A DNA stretch of 64,000 nucleotides from positions 3,100,001-3,164,000 of the forward strand of contig NC_059546.1 in the NCBI RefSeq assembly GCF_905220415.1, read 5' to 3'. Source of the stretch: Colias croceus (lineage: Eukaryota; Arthropoda; Insecta; Lepidoptera; Pieridae). Each line of letters begins with the position of its first letter. Position 1 is the first letter of the stretch. This document shows positions 1 to 10,473 of this stretch, piece after piece. Below the pieces are notes generated by a model, which worked only from the letters and a program-made list of their open reading frames with translations, was not told where the DNA came from and made no database searches. A program made the translations under genes and the position numbers.

Positions 1-254
1 CAAAGTGTTAATAATTAATTCTTAATTCTATAGTCAAATCCTGTATTAAAACGTCACGTCCGGCTTTTAAGTGAAGCAAAATAAATAATTACATGGTAGC
101 TACGATCGGAACGATACATCCATGGCGAGCGTTTAAAACTAATATCTAATGCTCACATTAAAGCTATAAACACAATTTCAGTTCGCAAGCGCAAGTTCCA
201 TGGGTATAGATGACATTCGTATCAATTTGAAACCGAGAAATTTTCTTCAAGGTG

Positions 255-2452
255 TTAACCGACTTTGTGTTGTGCAACGGCAGCCATGAAAGCTTCCCGC
301 AGCTGCTTCGTTCTCTCTTCGAGCAGATCGGCTTGCACCCTCAATTTCTTATTTCGCTCTTCCAATTCCTCGGCCAACTGTTCCATCTGTAGCTCCTTGA
401 GCTTCCTGTTCATGCGGGATCTCTTGGAAGCCTCGTTGTTCTTGTCCCTGAGCTCCCGGTACTTGGTCTCGTGCGTGGACACGGACGAGGAGTTCTCGCT
501 GACGTTGGAGACGGTGCTGTCGCGGCGCTTGGGCGGGCGGCCGCGGCGCGCCTTCGTCAGCTGCTGCGAGCCCTCCAGCGCGCGGATCATATCCTTGATA
601 GGTATGCTGGGCTTTCTCCTCTTGTACTTGCGCGGCGCCTGCTCCGCGTACGGCGAGTACGTCTCGTCCGACTCCTCGCTGTCGCGGCGCCGCCGCTTGC
701 TCGCGTTCGACTTGTTGTCCTCCTCCGAGTCCGGCTGAGGCTCGCTCTTAGGTGTTATGGGTTCATATTCCACTACTGGCGAATTGTCGACTATCGAACA
801 GCTGGGTGACGCGTCGTGCTCCGGTGGTGAAATTGGCGTCTGTGAAGGAACGACGGTGCAACGAACTTTAATAAAGTATAAAAATTAACAATAATTCAAG
901 TTTTCAGAAAAGATCAACTAAGGTATATCTTTTGATAGTTATTGTTTCCATTAGCTTTGTTACAATGGTCAAATTTAAATGAACACGCTTATGTTTATTT
1001 TTAACTCCTTGCTTATGTTTTTGTGTACTGTTAATGTAATCATCCTAACGCAAAAGGTGTTATTGAAATAATTCATGTCGTTGCATCGAAACACGTGACC
1101 GACGTATCACGTGTGTGTGAATAGACGGGACTCACCGAGGCCATGAGCGGACACTTCTCCTTCTCCAGCTGCTCGACGAAGGTGAGCACCTCGGGGGTGC
1201 TAATGACGTCAGCGGGCCAGGGCTGGCGCGCCACGTCCACCGCCAGCGGCGCGGCGCGGCGCCCCGCCCCCCGCCCGCCCGCCATCTCCTGCACGTCGTT
1301 GATTACGTACTCCGATATCACTACGTCGTTCCTCTCTACCTCCCTCGGTATGACGGACATGAATTTCATGTCCAGAGAGTCCTCTTGATCGATGAAGGGC
1401 ATTGTGTTGTGTATGTTTGTATGCGGTTTCGTGTAACTCGTGTCGTGTGTCGTGTGCCAGACGGTCTCCGAGGTAGTTTGCCAGGGATTCGCGTCGGCCA
1501 CGGTCTCTGACGCTAATTCGCCTATTACCACGGGCAATTTATCTATATCTAAAAATTGTTCTTGGAACGGGACGACCTTGTCCTCGCCCACGAAACCGAC
1601 GGGACCGAAGAGGTCCGTGTTGAAGGCCGCCAACCCGTCCGCATTCGGCGACACGGGGTAGCTGGGTGGCGTTGGGTTATATAAGCCCGCTTGTGTTATT
1701 GGAGAGTTAGCGTCGAATACATCCCAACCTTGCGGTGAGAATTGTGTGTGCAGTGTGTCAGTGTTGTGTGCCCTTGTTTGTGTTGTTTTTGCTGGATCTG
1801 AGGAAGAAGAGACGTTGCGTTAATGTGTATAATAATATGATAATTTATGATCGAATCCAAATTTTCGATTCAATTCTACGATACGTACCAATGGACTGTA
1901 CTACTACTTGTTCGGTAGGTGCGTCGCACCACTGAATCAGATCTTGGAAGAATTCTGCGTCCGAATCGTGAAACATTGTACTCTGGAATACGGGCTCCGG
2001 TTTCAGAAATTCCTGAAAAATCAATTATCATGTAAGTTAATGACTTTGCTTTCAGTGCAAAATCTTTATTGTTGGTAGAGCAATGCTGTACCCAGAATCT
2101 GGATACAGCATTCTGGGATTCGTCCGATAGACTACCCAGGTGCTCATGGTAGACGGTCACTTAACTCTTATCAGGTGAACGTTTTGTTCGTGTTGCTCTA
2201 CCACAAGAAAGATTTTTAGCCTATGAAACTTCACAAACAAATAAGTTCAGTACTCACGTGCTGCCGACCGCTCCTTACCTCTGAATAGCTGCTTGTCGTT
2301 GGCACTGGCGATGATGATGCTGATTCCGTTCTTAGGTCGGTCACAACTCCGTAAGGACCGTTCACCTGTTGGTTCTTTTCGGACTTTAAACGATCTATTT
2401 CTACCACTTTCAAATGACTGCGAGTCTTGTGACTCGTTTGGGAAAAAACCAT
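255..2452 (-). CDS. AT-hook bZIP transcription factor (Xrp1/C-EBP-like?), four coding exons
   Basis: Coding exons on the minus strand are 2452-2279, 2012-1889, 1797-1136 and 839-255, all with GT/AG borders; the total of 1545 nt gives about 514 aa. The C-terminal exon holds an acidic/basic low-complexity stretch, an AT-hook (RRGRPPKRR, about residues 419-426), then a bZIP basic region with the N-x7-R signature (NNEASKRSR, about 454-462) and a leucine-heptad coiled coil to the end. This is a sequence-specific nuclear DNA-binding dimer. AT-hook plus C/EBP-like bZIP is the architecture of Drosophila Xrp1, but I cannot prove orthology; another insect bZIP is possible. The start at 2452 is chosen because the frame has no upstream ATG in this exon or in the proposed 5' exon. 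An out-of-frame ATG lies upstream (see the uORF). The 3' UTR runs toward position 1; I see no AATAAA there. Confidence 0.8.
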
Positions 2453-2531
2453 GTCTTTCGATGTTTGGATCGTATTGATTTCCGATATCGTCTCCTCGAC
2501 GCGGACAGACGTTGATCTTTTGAGCAACCAT
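1797..2531 (-). promoter_or_regulatory. Overlapping upstream ORF in the bZIP 5' leader
   Basis: An ATG at 2531-2529 lies in the same exon as, and 79 nt before, the main ATG, in another frame. It stays open for 85 codons in exon 2542-2279, continues for about 40 codons through exon 2012-1889, and stops at a TGA created across the next splice junction (TG at 1890-1889, A at 1797). The uORF is therefore about 125 codons and covers the main start codon. Overlapping uORFs of this kind are known to control ATF4-class and Xrp1 mRNAs when eIF2 is phosphorylated. That role here is inference. The peptide resembles nothing I recognise. Confidence 0.6.
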
Positions 2532-3470
2532 TTTGAATAGAACTACAAACAAAAATGATACGACGTAACATAATGTGCATATATTTATGAAGCAAGGAGA
2601 ATGATGTTTTATGATTGGGGGAGGAGGCATGCAACAAAGTAATATGAGTGACATGAATAGCTTTATATAAAGGTTCTTCATTTTATAATATAAGCGTTGT
2701 GATAAAGTGATGGAATACAGAAGAGAGAAGACATTCAAAGAATAGTTGAATTTTTAAATACAAATATTGATAATCATACAATATACAATTTATAGAAAAA
2801 GAAAAAAAAACATTGAGTTAAATGAATGCATAAATAATTAAGTTTCGAAAAGTTATAATGTTAAAGCTTGCATATGAAGAGATTGTCTGAACTATATTGA
2901 GAATATTATGATAACAATGCATGTAGGTACATGGTACATGACAATGATATGTGGTTGCTACTCATGATCTCTAATAGATTTCCCGCATAACAATCCACTT
3001 TTCCTATAGGTATATTCGAAAGAAACATTTGCCTAGGTTAATAACTTTTCTTAGATTTGAACTTGTTCAAACATGCATTAATTTGATTTGAACAGAATAT
3101 TCTAGTAAGAGACTTTAAGGTTACATCGTTATCTACATAAAAGATTTGACGCAAGATTCAAGTTAATGAATTACAATATAATCTCTTCATGAATGTACTA
3201 TGGAATCAATTTAAAACTTCTTTTTAAGTATCTATTAGATACATTATTGATAACTATTTAGTGAAGCATGATGTTGATTTTTAAAGGGACTTTGGAAAAT
3301 TTATTATTGTTTATTAATTTTTTGACATAGGGATCTATTTGAGAGTTTCATTAAGCTGATCCGATGCTTTCTCTCTCGAGTTTGCTGGTTTGCCCTTGAG
3401 TCTTGTAAGTACCTGTAACAGAAACGTGGTTGGGGGAATTGGTGCCGCCGCAGCGGTGATCGGTACTTAC

Positions 3471-3549
3471 TTTGTTGAACTCGTCACGAGCTCCTATTGA
3501 AATCTTAAACCTTTAAGCTCCCGTCCAAGACAGTTTCCCAGTGGTAGTC
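3471..3549 (-). other. Candidate 5' UTR exon of the bZIP gene
   Basis: On the minus strand a good acceptor (TTGTTACAG) precedes 3549 and a consensus donor (GTAAGTACC) follows 3471, giving a 79-nt exon. In the main reading frame it carries a TAA and no ATG, so it would be non-coding. The rest of 2543-4915 is AT-rich intron or intergenic sequence in which I see no gene. Confidence 0.4.
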
Positions 3550-4915
3550 CTGTAACAATAGAGAAATCTGTTAGAACCCCATTTTACTACTAGAAAGAAA
3601 TAACCTATTACTTTAAATACGCTATTATTCATTAATTAATGTTTTGACTATTTTAAGGTCATAGGTACTTAATTAGATAATGTGTGTAAATCAACAGTGA
3701 GATAAGAGACGTATCAAAGATATTAGGTCGTTTAACTAAATGCGTTTTTTATTGTGTAATATAATAGTGTGCCTAGGTTCTTCAATCTAATTTATGCCAA
3801 CTATGTACCTTCGAATTGAAATTTCAGAATATGTACACGATAAAAATGTAATTTATGTAATTAATAATAGTGAAGGTATGTATACGTGACCTTTCATAGT
3901 ATAGGTGAACCTACAGTGAAGAGGATCCGACGATCCGAAAATAAAAATGAATGCGAATACCTATAAAAACAAGTCTGAAGACATCATATTCTACTGATAC
4001 TTGTTGACGGAACTTCGAGAATAATATGGAATGCCGCTTCATTTATAAACAGCTAACCTATATAGAGCATTAATAGTGTTAGAGGCTAGAGCCACACGTG
4101 GATCGGAAACGTGTTATCGCCATGAATTGTTCATAGTTATCTCGGAGACAAAATGGAAGTCAGTATCGGTGTTATCGACATAGTGTTATCGAGTAAAAGA
4201 TAGAAGTCCACTCAGCTTTAATTGCTATATAAACTTGAAGGATATCGCCACCCACATCATCTATCAGACCTACCTACTTTTATCTTTTTTTTCATATGCC
4301 AAAAATAACTCAATGTAAATTGAACGTGATTTTGTTTTTTCAAAAAACATAAACAAGTTCGAATGTTTCCTCCTGAAACAACTTTCACAAACATGTTGAC
4401 ACCTGCTTCCGAACAAAAATCTACCTTCACCACGCCGTAGATACAAGGCCATTACTGACGTACAGGTTTTTTTTATTATTAATTAACATTAATTTTATAC
4501 GATCTTACGACACACTTATCAAATAAAAACAGATATAAGTATCCAACGTTGTAAAACTGAATTTAAAATAGCTATTTAATAATCCATTAGAAACGACCTC
4601 GACCATGCCAACTAAAGGTTGATATAATGGATTTGAAATTTTATAGAAACTACAACGCAATAAAACTAATTAGTTTGGTATATTCATAAGTATATTAAAA
4701 AATGTCTATTTGAGTGCCACCGTGTTCTAGAAATAACTTGCTCATATACAATCGTCTTTCTACACGCGGTTACCAGATTAAACCGAGAGGTTCATGAGAA
4801 TACAAAAAATTAATTATGTAGAGCAAATTAATATGATTTTATAATAAGAGATGTTTGTTTTAAATGATTACAATCGTTTCAATAATAATAATAACAACTT
4901 ATAATTACAACTTAC

Positions 4916-5110
4916 CTCGAAAACGAGTTGTTTTGAAGGCACTCTTATAATTAAGATGAAAGTCACTCTTTAAAAGATATGAAAAAGAAGTAACTTTGGG
5001 CTTGTAAAGATTAAGTTAATTAATAATAATATAATTATTCAAGGTCAAAACAAGTTTTCGCTTATTATAAACGAAATAACAACATACGCGCGCCCAGAGC
5101 GAGCTCTAAA
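4916..5110 (-). other. Candidate first (non-coding) exon of the bZIP gene
   Basis: A consensus donor (CGAG, then GTAAGTTG) ends an exon at 4916 on the minus strand, just below the GC-richer promoter block at 5090-5290. The 5' edge is a guess; no TATA box or clear initiator fixes it. Confidence 0.35.
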
Positions 5111-5199
5111 AACGTTGTGCAACATTCGCGCACAATGCGGTTCACAATTTTCCTCGACTCCCCACCGCTCTCTACAAGTTCTAAAAATAACTTGCCAGC

Positions 5200-5250
5200 G
5201 TCGTCATTGGTCGATAAGACTGACGTCAACTTTTTGAGCCAATAACGGAC
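5200..5250 (-). promoter_or_regulatory. Promoter elements: CRE plus CCAAT boxes
   Basis: A perfect cAMP-response element TGACGTCA (5221-5228) lies between ATTGG at 5206-5210 (CCAAT on the minus strand) and CCAAT at 5239-5243. Surrounding sequence is locally GC-richer than its flanks. CRE sites bind bZIP dimers, so the site would allow auto- or cross-regulation of the bZIP gene downstream; that is inference. Confidence 0.5.
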
Positions 5251-5299
5251 TGGCGATTGTGACAGTCACGAGACCGTCGCGTTTTCGCTGTTCTATAGA

Positions 5300-6653
5300 T
5301 TCATTTATGTACATGTATTTCTCGCAAATACGAAGTGGGAGCGTGGGCAGACGCGCAGGGGGGGTACTTCAGTGGGGATTCACGCCGCACAAATCTACGA
5401 AATAACAACAATGCGGGCTACTGTTTTTCTTTATGACTCATTGAAAACATGTACCAACATAATTTCAATATTTGCTGACCTGAAAATCTATGAAAATTTT
5501 GGACCCTACTCCCTATTTATTTTTAACCTCAATTAAGAGTCTGGTATGTGACAAATATTAAAGGTTGATAAAAAAGGCGCCTGATTCAAGTATTCATTAA
5601 ATACCTATTGATTTAAACATTTTAGAATAGCTTTTGAAATATGTACTAACTGCTAACGTAGTTTTAACGACATAGGTATACGTATATTAAAATCTTCAGT
5701 ATAAGTACGTAATGATTATTACTATTGGTCAGCTATATCATTATTTTATGTTATCGTTGTCTTAATTGATAGTTTGTATTTCTTGGAAGATATATTAATA
5801 ATGATATTTACATATTACAACAGCAAACGGAATGAATTAAAATCGTAAATTCCACCAGTATTTTTCTTATAATAACAAATGATTGGACGTAATTTGAGGC
5901 AAAATAGATGGAACCTGTATAACTTAGCTTTATACCTTTTGTTTTGCTAGAAAAGGCTGAAAAGCTCATACTTGCACATCTCACTCAAAAAATAGAGTTA
6001 AGTATACGAAATCATTTATCATATCGCAATCTTGTTCTTATGCGATATTTAGGTATTCATTTAGCTGTGGTGTGGAAAGACCCAGGTTCGGGTATTATTA
6101 TTATCACACGATTTTGCTATACATTATCTACATGTGCCGCTTTACAATTCATGTAAGTACGTGATCAAAGGCCCATCAGATAGCAAATTAAGTGCTCACT
6201 TCGAATAAGCACTCGAAAAAAAAACAATTTCACAATTACAAAAATGTAAAATAAAAATATTACATTTTTTTGATGTTACTGTTGGTCTGCCCTAATTTTG
6301 AAAGACTTTGAAGACAAGTGATTCTAACTCGACCATCTTCAAGCATATCATCTAAGTTTCTCGTGATACCTATAAGTTGTGTTTAAAATTCACAAAGACA
6401 TCTTCAGAACATCATTTCATAGGTACAAATCTCATTAGAGACAGGTCTCATAAACGGCCTACGGGTCACAAATCACAATATACCACACTGGCGATGGATT
6501 CAGAGCAAGTTGACAAATGTACCTACAAACTTTTATTCTGGTAAAATAAATTTGTTTTTCTGGAAGATAATTTTACAGAAGCAGATTGGAAATAACAAGA
6601 ATTGAACAGAGAAGTACTATACTTTGACAATCTAAATTTCAACGTATTTAAGT
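5300..6653. other. Intergenic, no gene seen
   Basis: AT-rich sequence. A 70-codon open frame at 5944-6156 has no recognisable domain, no supporting splice context and low-complexity composition, so I do not call it a gene. Confidence 0.5.
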
Positions 6654-6962
6654 AAGATCCCAGAGCGATAAGACATAACTTATTTTCTAAAAGATGTAAC
6701 TTTAAGTTCTCAGTAGTGTCTCATGTACTTTGTATACCTGCGTGTTTGTGAAGTTTGCCCAGTGACACCTGGGCAGGTACCAGGTGAGAAAGGTGACTAA
6801 AAATAAGAGTTACTTTACTTAAATTTAGATGGCTGATTTTTAGATATATTTTATAGAATATCATTCTCAAATGGTATCGCAAGTATCAGACACTTTTCAT
6901 GGACCAAAACTTTTGTCAGACGCTTTAAGAGGGCTTATTCAATTTAACGCAAGTCAAAATCT

Positions 6963-6988
6963 CCGCGATCTATTACGATAGATCGCGG
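6963..6988 (-). repeat. Perfect 11-bp stem, 4-nt loop near the LINE 3' end
   Basis: CCGCGATCTAT (6963-6973), loop TACG, then ATAGATCGCGG (6978-6988). It lies about 30 bp from the 3' boundary of the LINE. In LINEs lacking poly-A, a 3' stem-loop is often what the reverse transcriptase recognises; that role is inferred. Confidence 0.75.
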
Positions 6989-7197
6989 CTTGCGCTATCC
7001 TTTTACTATGAACAGCATAGGTCCACAGGAGAGCGCCGAGCAACATGTCCTCTGGGAAGGCTCGCTGCCGACTGATTTTAATCGACGAGTGGGTCTTCAC
7101 ACACGCGGCCTCCGTTAGGAGGCTGCGTGGGGAATGCTGATCGGGGCGGGAAGCCCCCTGCAGCAGGTATATAGCGCCGCCCGCTAATACGGGCGGG

Positions 7198-10100
7198 TTA
7201 CTGTGGGGGCGAACCGCCCTGTTTAGATATTTGGGGCACAGTATAGGAGACTGTGCCCGACTCGGAAGCTTTAAACCTTTTCGCATTTTGCGAAGACTCG
7301 ACCGACCTGTGTTTGGTTTTACGAGCCCGGCCAGAACTTTTTAGGCCGGGGACGGACAAGGAACCCGGGAGCGACACAAAACCGATTGGTGAGGTAGGAA
7401 GCGCCAATTGCGCGTGGGGATAGGCGTGGGAGTGGCTGGGTACGTTGTGTACCGATTGTGTAGGAGTTATGCAGGGTGAGGCGACAGACGGCGCGGTAGG
7501 GTGCGCCGTCGCAGGCGGGGCTTGCGTGGGTGGGGGTATTATAAGGGATTGCGCTATTTGCGCATGGGAGTGGATTTGGTAGGAGGGAATAGTAAGGGGC
7601 GCACAGAGTGCGTGGGCGGCAGGTGGCGCTGGAAGCGCTAGATTGGATACCGACGCTGTTTCCAACGTCGGCTGGTGGGAGGGCGCTGTGGACGCCTTAG
7701 GAGAGGGGGGTGGTAGTAGGTCGCGCGGATTTGGACGACGCGACCCGGGAATGGCGCGGTGCGGAGCAATCTCTCGGAGATGGTGATGAGAGGAAGCGTC
7801 CGCCCGCGAGAACATATTTTGGGAGAGACGAAGGATAAACTCATCCAGCGTTTCTACACCGAGATCGCTACGTATTAGCTCGTTTCTCACATACCTCGGC
7901 GCGCCGGCGATAGCGCGTAATGCGAGTGACTGCCGCGCGCGCATTCTGCGGCGCAGGCTTTCACACACATACACATACCAGGCGGGCGCAGCGTACGTGA
8001 GGAGCGGCCGTAGGTAGGTTTTATAAACGCTTACCTTTATACGCAGCGGGAGTTCAGCGTATAACACCGGACGAAGTATGGCGTGGGCGGCTTTGCACTT
8101 GTTGATTACCTGCTTCACGTGGCTGTTAAAGCGAAGCCTGCAATCAATAGTTACACCTAGGTAAAGGACGGTATCGGACCATGGGATCTGCTCACCAGCC
8201 AAAGTGAGTTGGTGGGAGGGGGTCAAACCACCGAACCGAATCACCTGTGTCTTTCGCGCGTTGACAGATATCCGCCAACGCTCGAAATACGCAGGCAACT
8301 CATCGAGCCAGCGTTGCGCCTTAACCATCGCATGCGTTGTATTCAACGATGCGGCGATCAAAGCTACATCGTCGGCATAGAGTGCGAGGATTTGATTAGA
8401 ATTTAGCGCGGGGGAAGGGAAGTCATCTGTGTAGGCGGAGTAAAGCGCGGGCGATAAACAGCTGCCCTGCGGGACACCCGCCTGCACAGAGTGGTTTCGG
8501 GAAATGGCGGGGGACACGGAAACGTGAAAGGAGCGGTCCGTGAGGAAGGAGTGCAATATCCTCACAAGCCGCGCGGGACACTGGGTAGTGGTAAGGATCT
8601 TATATATAAGACCCTCGTGCCAGACGCGGTCGAAAGCCTTTTCGATATCTAGAAATATTGCGACCGCTCTCTCATTCCTGTTCAAGGCGGAGCTAACATG
8701 GTGCAATACTCTAGATATCTGAAGGGTGGTACTATGTGCCGAGCGAAAGCCGAATTGCTCAGCGCGCGGCGACACGTACGGACGCAGCATAGGCAGCAGT
8801 AGTGACTCGAACACCTTGGAGACTGTGCTCAACAAGGTGATGGGTCGATAACTGCCCGCTAAGGAGGCATTCTTGCCGGGTTTCGGGATCATTATTACGC
8901 GACCGGTTTTCCACACTGAAGGGAAATGGCCGGTGCGTAATATACCGTTAAACAGCCGCGACAAAGCCGCGACTGTTTTACGGGGGAGGTGGCGGAGGGA
9001 TTCGTTCGTCACGCCGTCCTCACCGGGCGCTTTGCGCAACTTTGTACGCGAAATCGCACGGCGGACGGCGGACGGGGAGGTGAAGAATACTTCCTCAGCG
9101 GGCGGTATCGGTGATGCTAGAAAACCTGACAGGTGTTCGTTCACCACTGCTGCGTGGGCGGCGCTCGACGGCGTCAGGGGGTTCGGCTGAAAAACTTGTG
9201 CCAGATGTTCGGCGAACAAGTCAGCGCGACCCTGAGGGGCGTATATATAATTACCCGCGGAATCGGTGAGTGGGCGCGCGGGGGCAGTTGAAGATTTAAG
9301 CCTGCGACAGAGGTTGTGGAGCGAGGGCCAGTCCTCGGCGGCCGAGTCGATCGCACGGTGCCAGCCCTCGATCCTGTTCGCCTCAAGCGCATCGCTAACT
9401 TGCTCTCGCAAGCGAGCAAGTTGCCGCTTGAGGGTGGGACAGCGCGAATGCTGCCACTGCCGTCGCAGAGCTCGCTTCTTCTGGATGAGGGCTTTGATGT
9501 GAGCGGGAATGGGGGGGAGTATGGAAGTGGACGGTTTAAGTGTCGTGGCTTGGGAAAGAGCGGACTTGAGTGCTTCATGCAAGCCATTCGCGAATATCTC
9601 CACGTCCTCGGCGCTTGAAACCGCGCGTGAGGGCGTAGAGCGCTCAAGCGTATTCGCAAATAACTCCCAATTAACACAACGGCGGGAGTAGGATGGGGCA
9701 AGCGCGGAACTGTTTGCAGTGATCTCGACCAATACCGGCAGGTGGTCTGAGCCGAGATCGTCCACAATAACAGTTTGCGACATCGACTGGCGGATCACAT
9801 TGTGAATCGTAAAGTCGATGACGTCCGCTTGGTGGGAGTCTGTACGAGGATAGTGAGTGGGTTCGGAAGGGCCCTCTATAACAATGTCGTTATAATCGAT
9901 AATGTTATAAAGGGCTTTGCCGTTGCAACAATCGAGGCGGGATAACCAGTGCGAATGCTTACTGTTCCAGTCGCCCGCGGCGATCGTCGGCACGCTCGAG
10001 GCGAAAAGTCGTTTCACCTCGTTCGTGTCAACTCTCCCCCCGGGCGGCCTGTATACAGCATACATACGCAGCCTGCCCACCGGAAACTCCGCCTCGATGC

Positions 10101-10473
10101 CGAGCGCGGAAAAGGATTGGGATGTGAAAGCGGGGAGTGGGGTGTGAGGGATGGACTTGCGGATAAGGATCGCAAGTCCGCGGTACTTACGCCCATGCGG
10201 GGAGCATTCGTCCTGTCTGTACGAGACGTAGCCAGACGCGCTGAGTTTGTCAGCCGCGCCCAAGTGCGTCTCGTTTAGGAGGACGACGTCTACTCGTTGT
10301 TCACGCATGAGGTGGCGCAGTAATGTCGCTCTCTCCTTGCTGAGCCCGCTCGCGTTCCAGTAAATGAAGCGGCTACTCACTGTTGAGCGAGAGTCAGCAG
10401 GCCCTGCATGATGATGGGGATCGGGTCGGCGCCTTCCTCCAGCGCGGCCAGCATGCTCTGGAGCACCTGGCAC
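7198..10473 (-). CDS. LINE ORF2: APE endonuclease and reverse transcriptase
   Basis: A 1091-codon open frame. The N-terminal APE-type endonuclease shows FIYWNASGL (about residue 36), NETH (67-70), GDWN (167-170) and SDHLPV (242-247). The reverse transcriptase has motif A LDIEKAFDRVW (about 608-618), motif B AGVPQGSCLSP, and the catalytic YADD (699-702). All catalytic residues I can check are present. There is no ATG before the endonuclease core: the first is codon 56, after the first active-site strand. Translation therefore probably depends on the 97-nt overlap with ORF1. The C-terminal ~180 residues are Pro/Ala/Ser-rich with no RNase H or zinc knuckle that I can see. Confidence 0.85.
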   Translation of the reverse strand: MPGAPEHAGRAGGRRRPDPHHHAGPADSRSTVSSRFIYWNASGLSKERATLLRHLMREQRVDVVLLNETHLGAADKLSASGYVSYRQDECSPHGRKYRGLAILIRKSIPHTPLPAFTSQSFSALGIEAEFPVGRLRMYAVYRPPGGRVDTNEVKRLFASSVPTIAAGDWNSKHSHWLSRLDCCNGKALYNIIDYNDIVIEGPSEPTHYPRTDSHQADVIDFTIHNVIRQSMSQTVIVDDLGSDHLPVLVEITANSSALAPSYSRRCVNWELFANTLERSTPSRAVSSAEDVEIFANGLHEALKSALSQATTLKPSTSILPPIPAHIKALIQKKRALRRQWQHSRCPTLKRQLARLREQVSDALEANRIEGWHRAIDSAAEDWPSLHNLCRRLKSSTAPARPLTDSAGNYIYAPQGRADLFAEHLAQVFQPNPLTPSSAAHAAVVNEHLSGFLASPIPPAEEVFFTSPSAVRRAISRTKLRKAPGEDGVTNESLRHLPRKTVAALSRLFNGILRTGHFPSVWKTGRVIMIPKPGKNASLAGSYRPITLLSTVSKVFESLLLPMLRPYVSPRAEQFGFRSAHSTTLQISRVLHHVSSALNRNERAVAIFLDIEKAFDRVWHEGLIYKILTTTQCPARLVRILHSFLTDRSFHVSVSPAISRNHSVQAGVPQGSCLSPALYSAYTDDFPSPALNSNQILALYADDVALIAASLNTTHAMVKAQRWLDELPAYFERWRISVNARKTQVIRFGGLTPSHQLTLAGEQIPWSDTVLYLGVTIDCRLRFNSHVKQVINKCKAAHAILRPVLYAELPLRIKVSVYKTYLRPLLTYAAPAWYVYVCESLRRRMRARQSLALRAIAGAPRYVRNELIRSDLGVETLDEFILRLSQNMFSRADASSHHHLREIAPHRAIPGSRRPNPRDLLPPPSPKASTAPSHQPTLETASVSNLALPAPPAAHALCAPLTIPSYQIHSHAQIAQSLIIPPPTQAPPATAHPTAPSVASPCITPTQSVHNVPSHSHAYPHAQLALPTSPIGFVSLPGSLSVPGLKSSGRARKTKHRSVESSQNAKRFKASESGTVSYTVPQISKQGGSPPQ

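Noticed and set aside
2247..2531. Frame starting MVAQKINVCPRR as the N-terminus of the bZIP protein
   Set aside because: After splicing it runs into a TGA at the junction 1889/1797 and never joins the bZIP frame; treated as a uORF.
5944..6156. 70-codon plus-strand ORF
   Set aside because: No recognisable domain, poor start context, low-complexity composition.
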